Position numbers and translations under genes: made by a program. DNA of 64,000 nt from Lucinisca nassula (Eukaryota > Mollusca > Bivalvia > Lucinida > Lucinidae): contig OY757011.1 in the NCBI GenBank assembly GCA_963580285.1, positions 114,238,766 to 114,302,765 on the forward strand, written 5' to 3'. The notes beneath the pieces are model-generated. The model searched no databases, was not told the DNA's origin, and saw nothing but the letters and a program-made list of their open reading frames with translations. Below are positions 10,011-19,972 of the stretch, in pieces. Numbering within the stretch: position 1 is the stretch's first letter; every line of letters begins with the position of its first letter.

Positions 10011-10056
10011 GGGTCATACTACGTAGTTTCGGCTAATAAAGCCTCATCAGTGACCC
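10011..10056 (-). ncRNA. Type I hammerhead self-cleaving ribozyme
   Basis: Read on the minus strand, this 46-nt segment has every invariant part of a hammerhead in order. Stem I is GGGTCA with TGACCC (6 perfect pairs). Then come the core CTGATGA; stem II GGC/GCC with loop TTTATTA; GAA; stem III ACTA/TAGT with a two-base CG loop; and the cleavage-site H17 as A, directly before the second stem I strand. The palindromic four-pair stem III is the short kind found in retroelement hammerheads, which often act as dimers. It lies 50 bases past the end of R580, on the opposite strand. Related decayed copies are at 7846, 27104, 30815 and 31169. Cleavage is predicted, not shown. Confidence 0.85.
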
Positions 10057-10271
10057 TGTAATGATCCGGCAAAGAAAGCCAAAGGAAACATACTGCAATT
10101 TTGCGAATTTCGAATAGGCAGTCTGAAACCCAAGTCCTGAAAGTGTTTCATTATCATATACTTCAGCCGTACATAACACGCCTTTATTAAATCACAATCA
10201 ATGCATAATACAGCTGAACATACAAAGCTTAATCCCTAAAATAGATATCTTCGAAACCGAATATACTTGTA

Positions 10272-10463
10272 CAGTAAAATTCCGCTATTAAGACCACCTG
10301 AAATTGAGACTAATTCTACTTTAAAAAGCTTATTTAGAAGGGTGCAGTTACTCTTTCATACAATGTCCTCTGACCAAGCACCACATTTGGGACTGTTCAA
10401 AAGTGGTCTTTAAGACCACTTTTGAACAGTCCCAATGGTGGTTTTAATATAGGAATTTTACTG
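10272..10463. mobile_element. hAT-type MITE with perfect 8-bp target duplication
   Basis: The 192-bp element has ends CAGTAAAATTCC and GGAATTTTACTG, flanked on both sides by TACTTGTA (10264-10271 and 10464-10471). Eight-base duplications and CAG ends are typical of hAT. Removing the element and one duplication restores the LINE endonuclease frame PNILVFTETWL. Internally AGTGGTCTTTAAGACCACTT forms a hairpin. Confidence 0.93.
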
Positions 10464-10797
10464 TACTTGTATTTACCGAGACATGGCTCAAACCTGAAAA
10501 TCGTTACGACGACTTACGTATTTCTAACTTTTATATACCATACCGGAAAGATAGGACGGACAGACCTGGGGGTGGGGTTGCGATCTATGTCAAAACTGAT
10601 CTTAATTGTACTTGCAGATTAGACTTGATCAACGTAGAACTCGAAGGACTTTGCATTGAACTTATATGAAAAAAAAATCACAAACTTCTTATATGTGGTA
10701 TATATCGACCACCAAACTCACTCAATGCAGATAGGGTCTTAATTGACGACACCTTTGATAGTCTGTCAAATTCAGGAACTAGGGACATCATAATCGT

Positions 10798-11056
10798 AGT
10801 GACCGTTCCAAGGCGGCTCTTCTGTGGCGATTTATTTTATGTTGTTGTTTGTTACTTACTGTGTGTATCACTTGTGTCTTTTAGTTTCGGATGACCATAT
10901 GGCCATTTTGTGGGAAAGTAACTGTCCTTATGGCCTTCCTTTGTTTAGGTTTCCATTATGGTCTGGTCGCTTAATGTTTGTATTTCTTTCCCTTTGGTGT
11001 CTTTTATGGGTGGAGTAAGTTAATTGTATCAATTCCTGATCTTTGTTTTACTTCTA
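10798..11056 (+). mobile_element. R580, 5'-truncated copy in the LINE
   Basis: It runs from about TGACCGTTCCAAGGCGG to CTGATCTTTGTTTTACTTCT and interrupts the LINE between RDIIIV and NNDIL, exactly in the endonuclease GDFN box. Same 3' end as other R580 copies. Confidence 0.75.
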
Positions 11057-11203
11057 CTTTTAATAATGACATACTGAATACAACTGCCTGGATTAAAATG
11101 ACGAATCTCATTTCCTCTTAAAACTTTCACCAACGATCTTGTACTCGACAGTAAACCTGAAGGCGTATTCTATTCTGACGTCATATCCCCTTTTATACCA
11201 AGT

Positions 11204-11341
11204 AGAAGTAAGACAAAGATCAGGAATCGATACAATTAACTTACTCCACCAATCAAAGACACCAAAGGGAAAGAAATACAAACATTAAGCGACCAAACCA
11301 TAATGGAAACCCAAACAAAGGAAGGCCATAAGGACAGTTGT
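11204..11341 (-). mobile_element. R580, short 5'-truncated copy, inverted
   Basis: About 138 bases, the reverse complement of the R580 3' end (TAGAAGTAAGACAAAGATCA at its left edge), inserted in the LINE just before its QVRYH-like endonuclease motif. Confidence 0.75.
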
Positions 11342-12384
11342 TCGTTATCAAACCTTGTTCGGTATCATTTCCCAACTGTCTTGTATTTAAAATACCGAAA
11401 GCCTTTTGGTAAGACATACAAGCAACATATCTGGCTCTATGACAGAGGTGACTATAATGAGTATAGACATAAATTGACTCGGGTGGACTGGGGGACCAAG
11501 TATTTGGAACTAATAATATAAATGAATGTGCTGATAAGTTTACATATTCTATTTTAAAAGCGGCAAAAGCTACACTCCCAAATAAAACGGTAACCGTTAG
11601 ACCTAACGAATTTGATTGGATAAACGCACAAATAAAACGTGAAATAAGAAAACGGAAACGCCTATGTAAAAACGCTTAACGTAAAATATACAAGTGTCAG
11701 CTGTAACAAGTTTAAACAGAAACGAAACGAAGTGACCTTAATGATAAGAACACTAAGAAACAGTACAAAGATAAACTAACCAATGGCCTGATTAACAGCA
11801 ACACTAACTAACGATGGCATAGATTAGTTAACCAAATTATTGTTCCTCAAAACAATACACAACCAATACAATTTCTTGAAATTGGTAATGAGATTGTACA
11901 ATCTGACCATGACATAGCTGAAATAAATAGGTACTTTCTTGAACAGTCAGCACTAAATAACAGTCTTGCCTCGCTTCCAGAATCTCACCCTCCGAAGTAT
12001 GAATTACTTGAAAATATTCATACGAAAAGTGATGATGTGAGGGAAGCAATAAATTTATTGAAATCGAACAAGGCCCATGGTCCAGAACACAAAAGCCGTA
12101 GACTGAATGCAAAGAATGTGCAGACGAACTTATTCCTCAACTAAGGAAGTTATTTAACTTCTCTCTGAACGTAAGAGAGTTTCCTGTTACTTTGAAAACA
12201 TCTGACTTAACCACCAGTCATAAAAAAGATAGCCGCTTCAATCCCAGTAATTATAACCCCATTTCATTATTGAAATATGCTAGTAAACTAATGGGACGGT
12301 GTATACATAAGCATTATCTAAATACCTAATTGATCATTCTATTACTGCGCGCTTTGAGTCAGGATCCCAGAGCGCTGAATCCCC

Positions 12385-12826
12385 GTTGATGATGTATCAC
12401 AGATAAGTTAGGAGGCCTTCATGCGGACTGAACAAATTATTTGTCTTAATCGCGACGGAAGTAAGGGCGAGGATTGTGGCCACGTAAAATCAATTTAAGC
12501 CCCCGCACCCCAGTGGAATTCGTTTCCGCTGACCGTTCAAAGGCGGTTCTGCTGTCGTGGTTTATTTTTGTTATGGTTTGTCTTTGGGTGTTTGTGTCGA
12601 TTATATCGTTTTATTTTGGATAGTCTATTGGCCATTTTGTGGGAAAGTAACTGTCCTTTTGGCTTTCCGCCCGCTATTGGTGTTTCCATTAGGGTCTGTT
12701 GTTTCATGTTTATGTTTCTTTCCCTTTGGTGTCTCTGATGGGAGATATGGGTTAATTGTATCGATTCCTGATCATTGCCTCCACTTCTATTTTTTATATA
12801 TTTGTAATGAAATATCTAACGCGCTT
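12385..12826 (+). mobile_element. R580 copy in the LINE RT region
   Basis: GTTAGGAGGCCTTCATGCGG through CTGATCATTGCCTCCACTTC, then a short T-rich tail. It separates the LINE palm blocks NYNPISLL and LDITKAFDRVW. Confidence 0.75.
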
Positions 12827-13077
12827 GATAATAATACTAAGAATAGTATTTCTAGATATAACTAAGGCCTTTGATCGTGTCTGGCAAAAAGGTCTGTTGT
12901 TTAAGCTAACGTCAGTATGTATCTCTGGTAAATTACTTTGTTCAGCAATTATCTTTCGGATAGATATCAACGTGTATGCATAAGAACGTCACATCTTCGT
13001 GCAAAAACATAACTGCTGGTTTGCAGATGACACTTGTATCTTCGAAATAGTTGGCGATCCTGTTGCTTCCGCAGCGA

Positions 13078-13347
13078 TTTTCATACACGCCTATTCAAAT
13101 ATTTTGGAAATTCTACCAGCGAAATAAACGAAAATTTTCGATTAATATAATTCTGTTATACATGTATTTCATATTTATGCTAAAAATAGACTGTAGGAAC
13201 TCGTCAGAACCGCCTTAACGAATATCCACAATCTATGTTTTGAGCAGAAATAAGGAAAAATAATATATACCCCTCTAAACCCCAGTTTTACTGTATAAAA
13301 ATGGGGTTTAAGAGACTCAAAATTATATAGGCTTGTTTTCGTGATGA
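13078..13347. mobile_element. FB-1 MITE (B arm / A arm)
   Basis: Decayed B arm from CATACACGCCTATTCAAAT, hairpin with GACTGTAGGAACTCGTCAGA and partial deletion, A arm ending GGCTTGTTTTCGTGATGATG. It truncates the LINE at its left. Confidence 0.7.
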
Positions 13348-13540
13348 TGATGCGGTTCCAACACGTTCCCACGATCTCTGTTTTGGGCAGGAATAAAAAA
13401 AAACATTTGCACATGGTAAATATGTTCTTCAAAAGAATTTTCCTTTGGAGCAAGGAATACCCACAGAGGCGTATTCAAGCCCACTTTTGATTCTATAAAT
13501 TGGCATTTTCAAGGGATTACGTGGACGGGCTTGTTTGCGT
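13348..13540. mobile_element. FB fragments
   Basis: A half hairpin (GCGGTTCCAACACGTTCCCA) and, near 13500-13540, an arm end GACGGGCTTGTTTGCGTGATG. Too decayed to assemble. Confidence 0.4.
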
Positions 13541-13805
13541 GATGACAGATAGGAGTTTAAGTGATATTGTTTTCTCGTGTGAAACAAGCTCTTGTCTTAG
13601 TTTTAAATTTACGAATAAGATAATGACAGATAGGGATTTAAGGCAATTTAAGAAGAGCATCAATAATGCATAATGATTGATCATGGCTGTACTGGAATGA
13701 CATGGGCTTAATCAACTGGAGAAAAAGAATTTGAAAGAAAGTTGTTATTAATCGTTTCAGGAGAATCACAATTTCGCTTATGTTTTTAAGATGTCAGAAA
13801 TCAAC

Positions 13806-13915
13806 CTAGAGTTGTCATCACGTCAAGAAATCCATGAAAGGAAGATTCTGTTAACACCGCTTTATACAGGGAAAAGTCTGGTTTGCCATACATTATTTTT
13901 CTCAATTTTGCTCCA
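13806..13915. mobile_element. FB-2 C arm, truncated
   Basis: CATCACGTCAAGAAATCCATG to the CTCAATTTTGCTCC block; the hairpin and other arm are absent where SINE-A begins. Confidence 0.55.
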
Positions 13916-13917
13916 AC

Positions 13918-14201
13918 CGGTCCCCGGCCATCGGGGCTTGAAGAAATAGATTGGCTGCATGATGCTTCCATACAGAGCTGAAACCTACCCGCACACGAGT
14001 AAACCGCTTAGAGATCTAAGCCTGCCCTGGCAAAGCGGTGCGAGTCGGGCCGTCCATGCTTATAAACCCTACTGGTTTCATTTGGGCGGCCGGGCTTGAG
14101 ATGTCATTTCATCTCAATATCTGGTAATGGAAGCAACGTCTCCAAAATGACCTTTACAGTGTTAACGGGGATGTGTAACCTCAAATCAAACAACAAAACA
14201 A
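13918..14201 (+). mobile_element. SINE-A copy
   Basis: GGTCCCCGGCCATCGGGGCT start, TGCATGATGCTTCC, CGTCCATGCTTATAAACCC, TGTCATTTCATCTCAAT and a CAAA-rich 3' end. The 5' part has a short GC hairpin (GCCCATCGGGGC type). No protein; mobilised by a LINE in trans by analogy with other SINEs. Confidence 0.85.
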
Positions 14202-14257
14202 TCAATTTTACTCCTAAACATAGTCTAGTGGTACTCGTTGGAACTGCATCATAACAA

Positions 14258-14480
14258 TTCATCACGTTAACTCATCCGTGTGACATAATGTATTTTGTCA
14301 TTTCGCCAAAAGTGTTACTATCCTGATGAAAAATTGTGATGTTATTCTTACTAATACTCAAAAAAAGTTCCGGCTGCTCGTTAGAACAACCTTTGTCTTG
14401 GAGCAGAAATAAGAAAAATAATGTATACCCCCATAAACCCCAGTTTTCGCTATATATATGTATGTTGGCTTAGAGGGGTA
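14258..14480. mobile_element. Degenerate FB MITE
   Basis: A CATCACGTTAACTCATCCG end, a decayed hairpin with CTGCTCGTTAGAAC, and GGAGCAGAAATAAGAAAAAT followed by a GTATACCCCC block. Confidence 0.55.
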
Positions 14481-14784
14481 ACGGAGTCAATACGAAATTA
14501 CTTGAATAATAACATCATAATAGTTAAGGCAAATAGTATATATTTTATTATTGGTCAAAAACAGAATGAGCACGGGCACTTTATGTTTGTAGCAGAAATA
14601 ATAATTTTACAAGCTTTCATCAGTGAAAGGCTATTTAACATCATGCAAGAAACATTTATCTCACATGGGGAAGTTATCCTAATACTTTTATACGATCTTT
14701 ACCAGCGCAGAACACATCAGCTTTGCGAATCATAACAGGTACTTTTTAGCCCCTTTAAACATCTGGATGGTTTAATACAACTAT
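14481..14784. other. Unassigned spacer
   Basis: A frame of 104 codons (14421-14735, plus) starts within the FB remnant. It shows no motif I recognise and is probably chance. Confidence 0.3.
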
Positions 14785-14960
14785 GTATGAGGGGCGTTGA
14801 TGTGATGTTGTCATTTAGGTTCTACGGGGCGCGTTATTAATTCCATTCTCATTTCGTTTACTTCAACCCTTCGAAGTATTCTCCCTTGACAGAAACACAT
14901 TTTTCAAGTTTCGAAATCCATTCTGTAAGGCAGAGAAGTAGGCCTTTATAGATATATTCA
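14785..14960 (-). pseudogene. 3' end of a mariner transposon
   Basis: The minus strand encodes WISKLEKCVSVKGEYFEGLK followed by a stop, the usual C-terminus of a mariner transposase, then untranslated sequence and the terminal repeat TCAACGCCCCTCATAC. It aligns with 4160-4303 of the other mariner relic. The rest of the transposase is absent. Confidence 0.78.
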
Positions 14961-17889
14961 TAGCGAAGATACTCCTATACAAACACATTGTAAAGGGGGT
15001 CTTTCAAGGTATAGGAATTTTGCATTGGTTACTGCCCACGCTTGGATTTTGATGAAATTATGCACAATAATTGCCTTGGGTATAACCATTATAATTACGA
15101 TGCATTCACTTTTAAATTTTATTTCCGAAGTAAATTTATTACATATTTTATGAAGTCTCTATCACAACAGAGAGTGCTCTCATATAAACTTGTCTACAGT
15201 ATTCAGAGTTTAATATATCTAATGCTGCTATGTTTTATGAAATAAAGCCATAATTGGTAAGTTAGTTGATACTATGAATGACCTCATATGTCTAGTAATA
15301 GTGGCTGGGCATTCAGTTTTCTTTGATGGTGTTCCCATATTTCAGCTCCTATTTTTGTATTCATTAAAATTTTATATGCATTTTTGCCATGTTCCAATTT
15401 TTGTCAAGACACCATTTTAGCATAAAAACTACCTACATATATTAGGAACATGTTGATGAATTTTGATGGAAATTGAGGACCGTTAACAGTGTGTTTTAAC
15501 AGACTTAATACTGATAGTCCTGATTCAGCAAAATGTGAAATTATATGATTATCATGTGTTGGTCATGCTGTTTAATAATACTTTACTATTGCTTTCAATT
15601 TGGATGGCTATAGTATAGTATGGTTTGTGTAACTAGTTCATAGCATAATTATAAATATTATTTCAAAACATCCATTTCAGTAAATTTGCCCCCTATGGAA
15701 CAAACTATTTTGTTTACAGAACTATACCGCAAAGGTTTTGATGACAAACGTCATCAAACGCACCCATGTAATCATGTGCACAGTTTTCTTTCTGTCTTTC
15801 TTGTCTAATTTGGTAATGGTGCAAAGGTGATGTTTAGATTAAACATTCAAATCAACAACATATCAGTCACTTTAGATGTTGCTTCAGATTTTGTGAGATT
15901 TGTTATCCGACTCGAGATAAATGACTCTCAAGTCAAACTGCTGTTTGTTTATTTAACCCTAACTGTCCATTTAAAAAGAAAGGTTTACTCTAGGGAAGTT
16001 CAATAGCACTTGAGATTACTTTTCCTGGACATTAAGTTTTCAGAATTTGTATCTGCATAGGCACTAGCCAATCTATCTTTTTTTGTATAGCCCCTATGAA
16101 CGAAATCAAACGGCTTCCTGAAGCTGTATTCCAAAGCCATTTGAATTGGCTTTTAGAATTTACATGGTCGTACATTTGTCAGTGTTCCAAAACTTATGTG
16201 GTCATGATTGTGTTGTCTATATATTTGTATAGGTCTTTCACTTCATTTACCTATCTCAGCAGTTGTTGCAGTAATTACAAAGCACATTATATAAGATATC
16301 AAGAAGCATTTAAACTGTTGATAATAATTATTCAATCTGTGAGTAGTTATCGCATTACTCATAGGATTGTAAATTATTTTCAGTAAATATATTGTGATGC
16401 TATTTTTTCTGTCCAAACACTGCAATGCTCTTTCTAAACTGAGAGATACATTGCACAGAAATGTACTGGTAATTATTAATGAACAAAAAGCATGCAAGAA
16501 CAGTGCTTAAAAAATAGTGAACTTGCATTCAGCAGAAACATTCAAGAAGTGGTTGAAAGTTTTACAACCAGAAACAAATACTAAAAGTTCGCTTCCGATA
16601 AATTAACCACTATATTGACAAAATAAATAGAAAAAATAAGACACTAAATAAACGTCAACAATTACAATACCGATGCAGAGAAGAGACATATTTATGCATG
16701 TGTACTATAATGAAGGAAACTGTTTCTCTCCCTGTCTAATAGCAAAATGTCTCTAGGTCATGGGACAGCTTTGTTTACACCAAATATTCTGCGCCTCATC
16801 CATCAATGATATCTTTTGCAACAGAAACTCAATATCAGTGACATTTCGATTTTTGGAAATACTAACCAATAATTACTGTAACTTTTATGTTAGGATAATA
16901 ATCTAGCGTTCATAAAGACAGGGTATATCTAAGGCTTAATCTGGCCATGGATTTATCAACAGAACTATTTTTACTAGTAACAACAAACCACTGACCATTG
17001 CGTCCTTGCATACCAGCTTGGTATGGAAATGAAAATAATGGATCTCATTGCCTTTAACCTATTTGAGTAGCATGACTTATGCAAAGTCATTAAATAAAGT
17101 TGCACGTGTTCACAATAATTTTGCTGCTAATAAAAAAGCAATATATTTTGTTAAGCCTTTTGATTTAGTGTTTTACTATCTACTATTTGGGATAGATCAT
17201 AGTGTATAAATGAAAGGAAAATATCAGAAATTCATGATATTTTAATAGTTTCTAAACTAGATCAGCTCAATATGTATTCATTTTGATTTGTATAATCTCA
17301 TTTTTATTACGTAAGTGTTACGAATTGCCTTTTTGTAAGGTTCTTGGATGATTTCAATAAAATAGTGAATTTTGCAGAAACGACTTACACCATTAAAGGT
17401 GTAAAAATACAGTGTTACCGGTTTTGGATTTTCGTGAAATTTGGCATAGCTAAAGACTATACATATGGCAAGTTTTCCTAGCAAAATGAAATCTTGACAA
17501 AGACTAGAACATATTTATCTTAGGGATTGAATTTTGATAATTTTTTTAGAATTTTAATTAAAAAATGAGATTTTTGATAAATATTTTATGTTAACCTTTA
17601 ATTAATTCAAAAGGTTTTTTAGTATCAAAGGAATGCCTATGGAGTTCTGCATTCATCCCAGTTCACAGATCTTGAAACTAAATAAAACATAAGATTTAAG
17701 ACGCACTTATTTAGAGACAGACACCAGCTCATGGAGGGAGTCAGTTACAGTTGCCTCCTGGGTCCTACTTTGATTTATATAATTTTTTAAATACATTTTT
17801 ATAGGTTGTATATGCTGAGTTATTAATATATAAAGTTTAAAGAAAAAACATGCATGGGCACAGATGAAAGATCCCCTTTTTATATTCGA
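14961..17889. other. Long AT-rich stretch without recognised elements
   Basis: About 2.9 kb with no FB, SINE, HINE or LINE signature that I can see. The longest frame is 96 codons (16096-16386, plus), rich in Y, I and S, with no motif. It is the best candidate in the window for unique sequence, for example intron or untranslated region, but nothing proves this. Confidence 0.45.
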
Positions 17890-18058
17890 AACATTTTATG
17901 AAGAAAATCCTGATATTTTCTTATTTCTGCTCTAAAATACAGGTTGTAGGTACTCGTAAGCATAAGGTTTACCCTTGTAAACCCCAGTTTTACTCGGTAA
18001 AAAGTGAGCATCAAGGTGGGGGTCATATTTATATAGGCATGTTTCGGGATGTATTAGG
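17890..18058. mobile_element. FB-1 MITE, truncated (A arm)
   Basis: TTCTTATTTCTGCTCTAAAA, a half hairpin GGTTGTAGGTACTCGTAAGC and an A arm ending TATATAGGCATGTTTCGGG. Confidence 0.6.
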
Positions 18059-18059
18059 C

Positions 18060-18260
18060 GGCTCACAATCTCTGTTTGCACTATAAGTGAGATAAATACA
18101 GATTTTTATCATAAGCAATGAGGCAATTCTAACGAGTACCGACAATCTATGTATTTGGGCACACATAATGCAGATCATGTATATACCCCATAAACCCCAC
18201 TTTTCTCAATGGAGTGGGGTTTAGAGGGGTCTTCGTTTCACGGACTTGTTATCGTGATGG
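18060..18260. mobile_element. FB-2 MITE, truncated
   Basis: A half hairpin (CTAACGAGTACCGACAATCT) and a C arm ending TTTCACGGACTTGTTATCGTGATGG, abutting the previous copy. Confidence 0.6.
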
Positions 18261-18339
18261 AGTGGAACTGTCCCAATATTGCACTCACTGATACTACTGC
18301 AGTAAAAGAGACTTTTAAAATAATTATACAGAAAATCTG

Positions 18340-18538
18340 TTAACCCTTATCTTGCTGTTCACGACAACCCCTATCTTTGCAAACAGTGTAGATCCAGATC
18401 AGATCAGTTCTGATCAGGATCTCACTGTTTGGCATTCAGCTTATGAGTTTGTAGCAATAAATTAAATCAAGTAACTTGATTGGTTGATAGACAGAAATGG
18501 GTGTGGTTTAAATGAATATTCAGCAAGATAAGGGTTAA
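18340..18538. mobile_element. MITE with TTAACCCTTATC ends and central hairpin
   Basis: Terminal inverted repeats TTAACCCTTATCTTGCTG and CAGCAAGATAAGGGTTAA, about 199 bp. Near its left third is the hairpin GCAAACAGTG...AGATCAG/CTGATC...CACTGTTTG, related to hairpins at 52504 and 50090. Flanking TG/TA give no clear duplication. Confidence 0.8.
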
Positions 18539-18824
18539 TAAGCCATGAATAACAGTTAATGAATTCTAAAATTACTGATAATAACATGAACATAATAAAA
18601 CTGATCTAAAAAAGGAACAATCTTACTTGTCATTAATTTGGAACTTCTAAATTTAAACGAAGTCTCAACAAAGCCTACACAACTGCATAAATATTATTCT
18701 CTTCATAATTTACTGAGCATGAAGCAATGATTAATATACGATCTCGATATTTTATTAGAGTCACACTTCTGAACACATAGAGATTCACACATATATCTCG
18801 TATATTATAGGCCAGCCTCGGTAT

Positions 18825-19062
18825 AGCTCAGTCGGAAGTGCGTCTGACTGGGGATCTGGAGGACGCGGGTTCGATACCTGCCGGTGTCGGTAACATTCTT
18901 TCGTGGAGATTGATCATGAAATCTTTTCTACGGTCATTCTCTCCCTTCCGCTGATTCACCCATTTAAAGAAGAATTACATTATAAGAATGTGCATTTCTA
19001 AAAGGACTTTTCAGTAGACTTGCTGGCAAGAAAATAATAATAATAATAATAATAATAAAAAT
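18825..19062 (+). mobile_element. SINE-B with tRNA-like head
   Basis: The head has a good A box (TAGCTCAGTCGG) and B box (GGTTCGATACC), and the T stem GCGGG/CCTGC can pair. The acceptor stem does not pair well, so this is a SINE promoter head, not a tRNA gene. The tail ACATTCTTTCGTGGAGATTG and ATCATGAAATCTTTTCTAC recurs at 25690. The copy ends in (AAT)n at 19029-19060, a usual SINE end. Confidence 0.8.
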
Positions 19063-19139
19063 AATTCGCGCAGTCGTTGATATACCATTGCAAATACCCG
19101 CTTTTTCTATGAATAACAATAATGACTATGAATAAGCTA

Positions 19140-19775
19140 GCCAATACTACATGCAAGTTAAAACAAGTTAGGGGTCATGTTGAGGGCAAGGTCACACCAA
19201 AAGTATCCCAATTTGTTCTATATTCCAAGGGCCATCCAATAACCAAAGTTTCAGAAGTGTACATGTAACTCCATTAGTTTAGAAGTTATAGCAAAGTCAT
19301 ACTTTTTTACCTTTGAGCTTGGGTCACGTTGAGATCCAACAAGAGTATCCATTTTTTTTCTATATTCCAAGGGCCATCCAATAATCAAGTCTTTGACCTT
19401 TAACTTTGGGATCATGTTGAAGTCGAGGTCACACCAAAAGTAGCCCAATTTATTCTATATTAAAAGGGACATCCAATAAGCAAAGTTTCAGAAGTGTAAC
19501 TCCAACAGGTATGATGATATGGCAAAGTCACACTTTTTGACCTTTGACCTTGGGGGTCATGTTGAGGTCGAGGTCATATCAAAAGTAGCCCAATTTATTC
19601 TATATACCAAGGGCCATCCAATAACCAAAGTTTTAGAAGTGTAATTCCAATAGTTTAGAAAATATGGCAAAGTAATACTTTATTACCTTTGACCTCGGGA
19701 TCATGTTGTGGCCGAGGCCACACCAAAAGCTGCCATCTATATCCCATTTACTGTCCACATGCAATTTCTCAGAAG
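19140..19775 (+). repeat. About 155-bp diverged tandem array
   Basis: Four to five units contain GACCTTTGACCTTGGG, CATGTTGAGGTC, CAAGGGCCATCCAATAACC and CAGAAGTGTAACTCC. Unit style resembles the cores of the HINE elements elsewhere, but no terminal stem-loop is seen, so it may be a remnant. Confidence 0.8.
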
Positions 19776-19784
19776 TGGAACATT

Positions 19785-19972
19785 TTGTGGTATTTTTCTT
19801 ATTAATACTTCAAATATAGATTGTTGGTGCTCGTTAGAACCGCCTCATTAACGAGTACCCACAACCTATGTCTCGGAGCAAGAAAACAATGTATACCCCC
19901 GTTTACCCCTGCTTTCCTTTTATAACGTGGGGTTTAGGGGGGTGTTCATTTCACGGACTTGTTCACGTGATG
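19785..19972. mobile_element. FB MITE, truncated left, C arm right
   Basis: Shortened hairpin (GCTCGTTAGAACCGCCTCAT then AACGAGTACCCACAACC) and a C arm ending CACGGACTTGTTCACGTGATG. Confidence 0.7.

Larger units (their letters stand above)
10200..13077 (+). pseudogene. LINE-1 copy of this window: dead non-LTR retrotransposon (EN and RT)
   Basis: Endonuclease pieces PNILVFTETWLKPE (broken by a MITE), RPGGGVAIYVKTDL and ICGIYRPPNS give way to DILNTTAWIKMTNLISS. Linker sequence follows (KQHIWLYDRGDYNEY; TVTVRPNEFDWINAQIKREI), then RT blocks NKAHGP, NPSNYNPISLL, LDITKAFDRVWQKGLL and finally FADDTCIFEIV at about 13020, where the FADD catalytic box is intact. Stops and frameshifts are frequent. 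It is cut by a hAT MITE (10272-10463) and three R580 pieces, and ends against an FB-1. Residue order matches the Jockey/CR1 group and is closest to the copies at 20215 and 59463. Confidence 0.88.

Noticed and set aside
16096..16386. 96-codon frame in the AT-rich island
   Set aside because: Length is within chance for the size of the region, there is no motif and the reverse strand has a similar overlapping frame.
18825..18895. tRNA gene with good A and B boxes
   Set aside because: The acceptor stem does not pair, and the segment continues into a tail shared with another tRNA-like repeat, so it is a SINE head.
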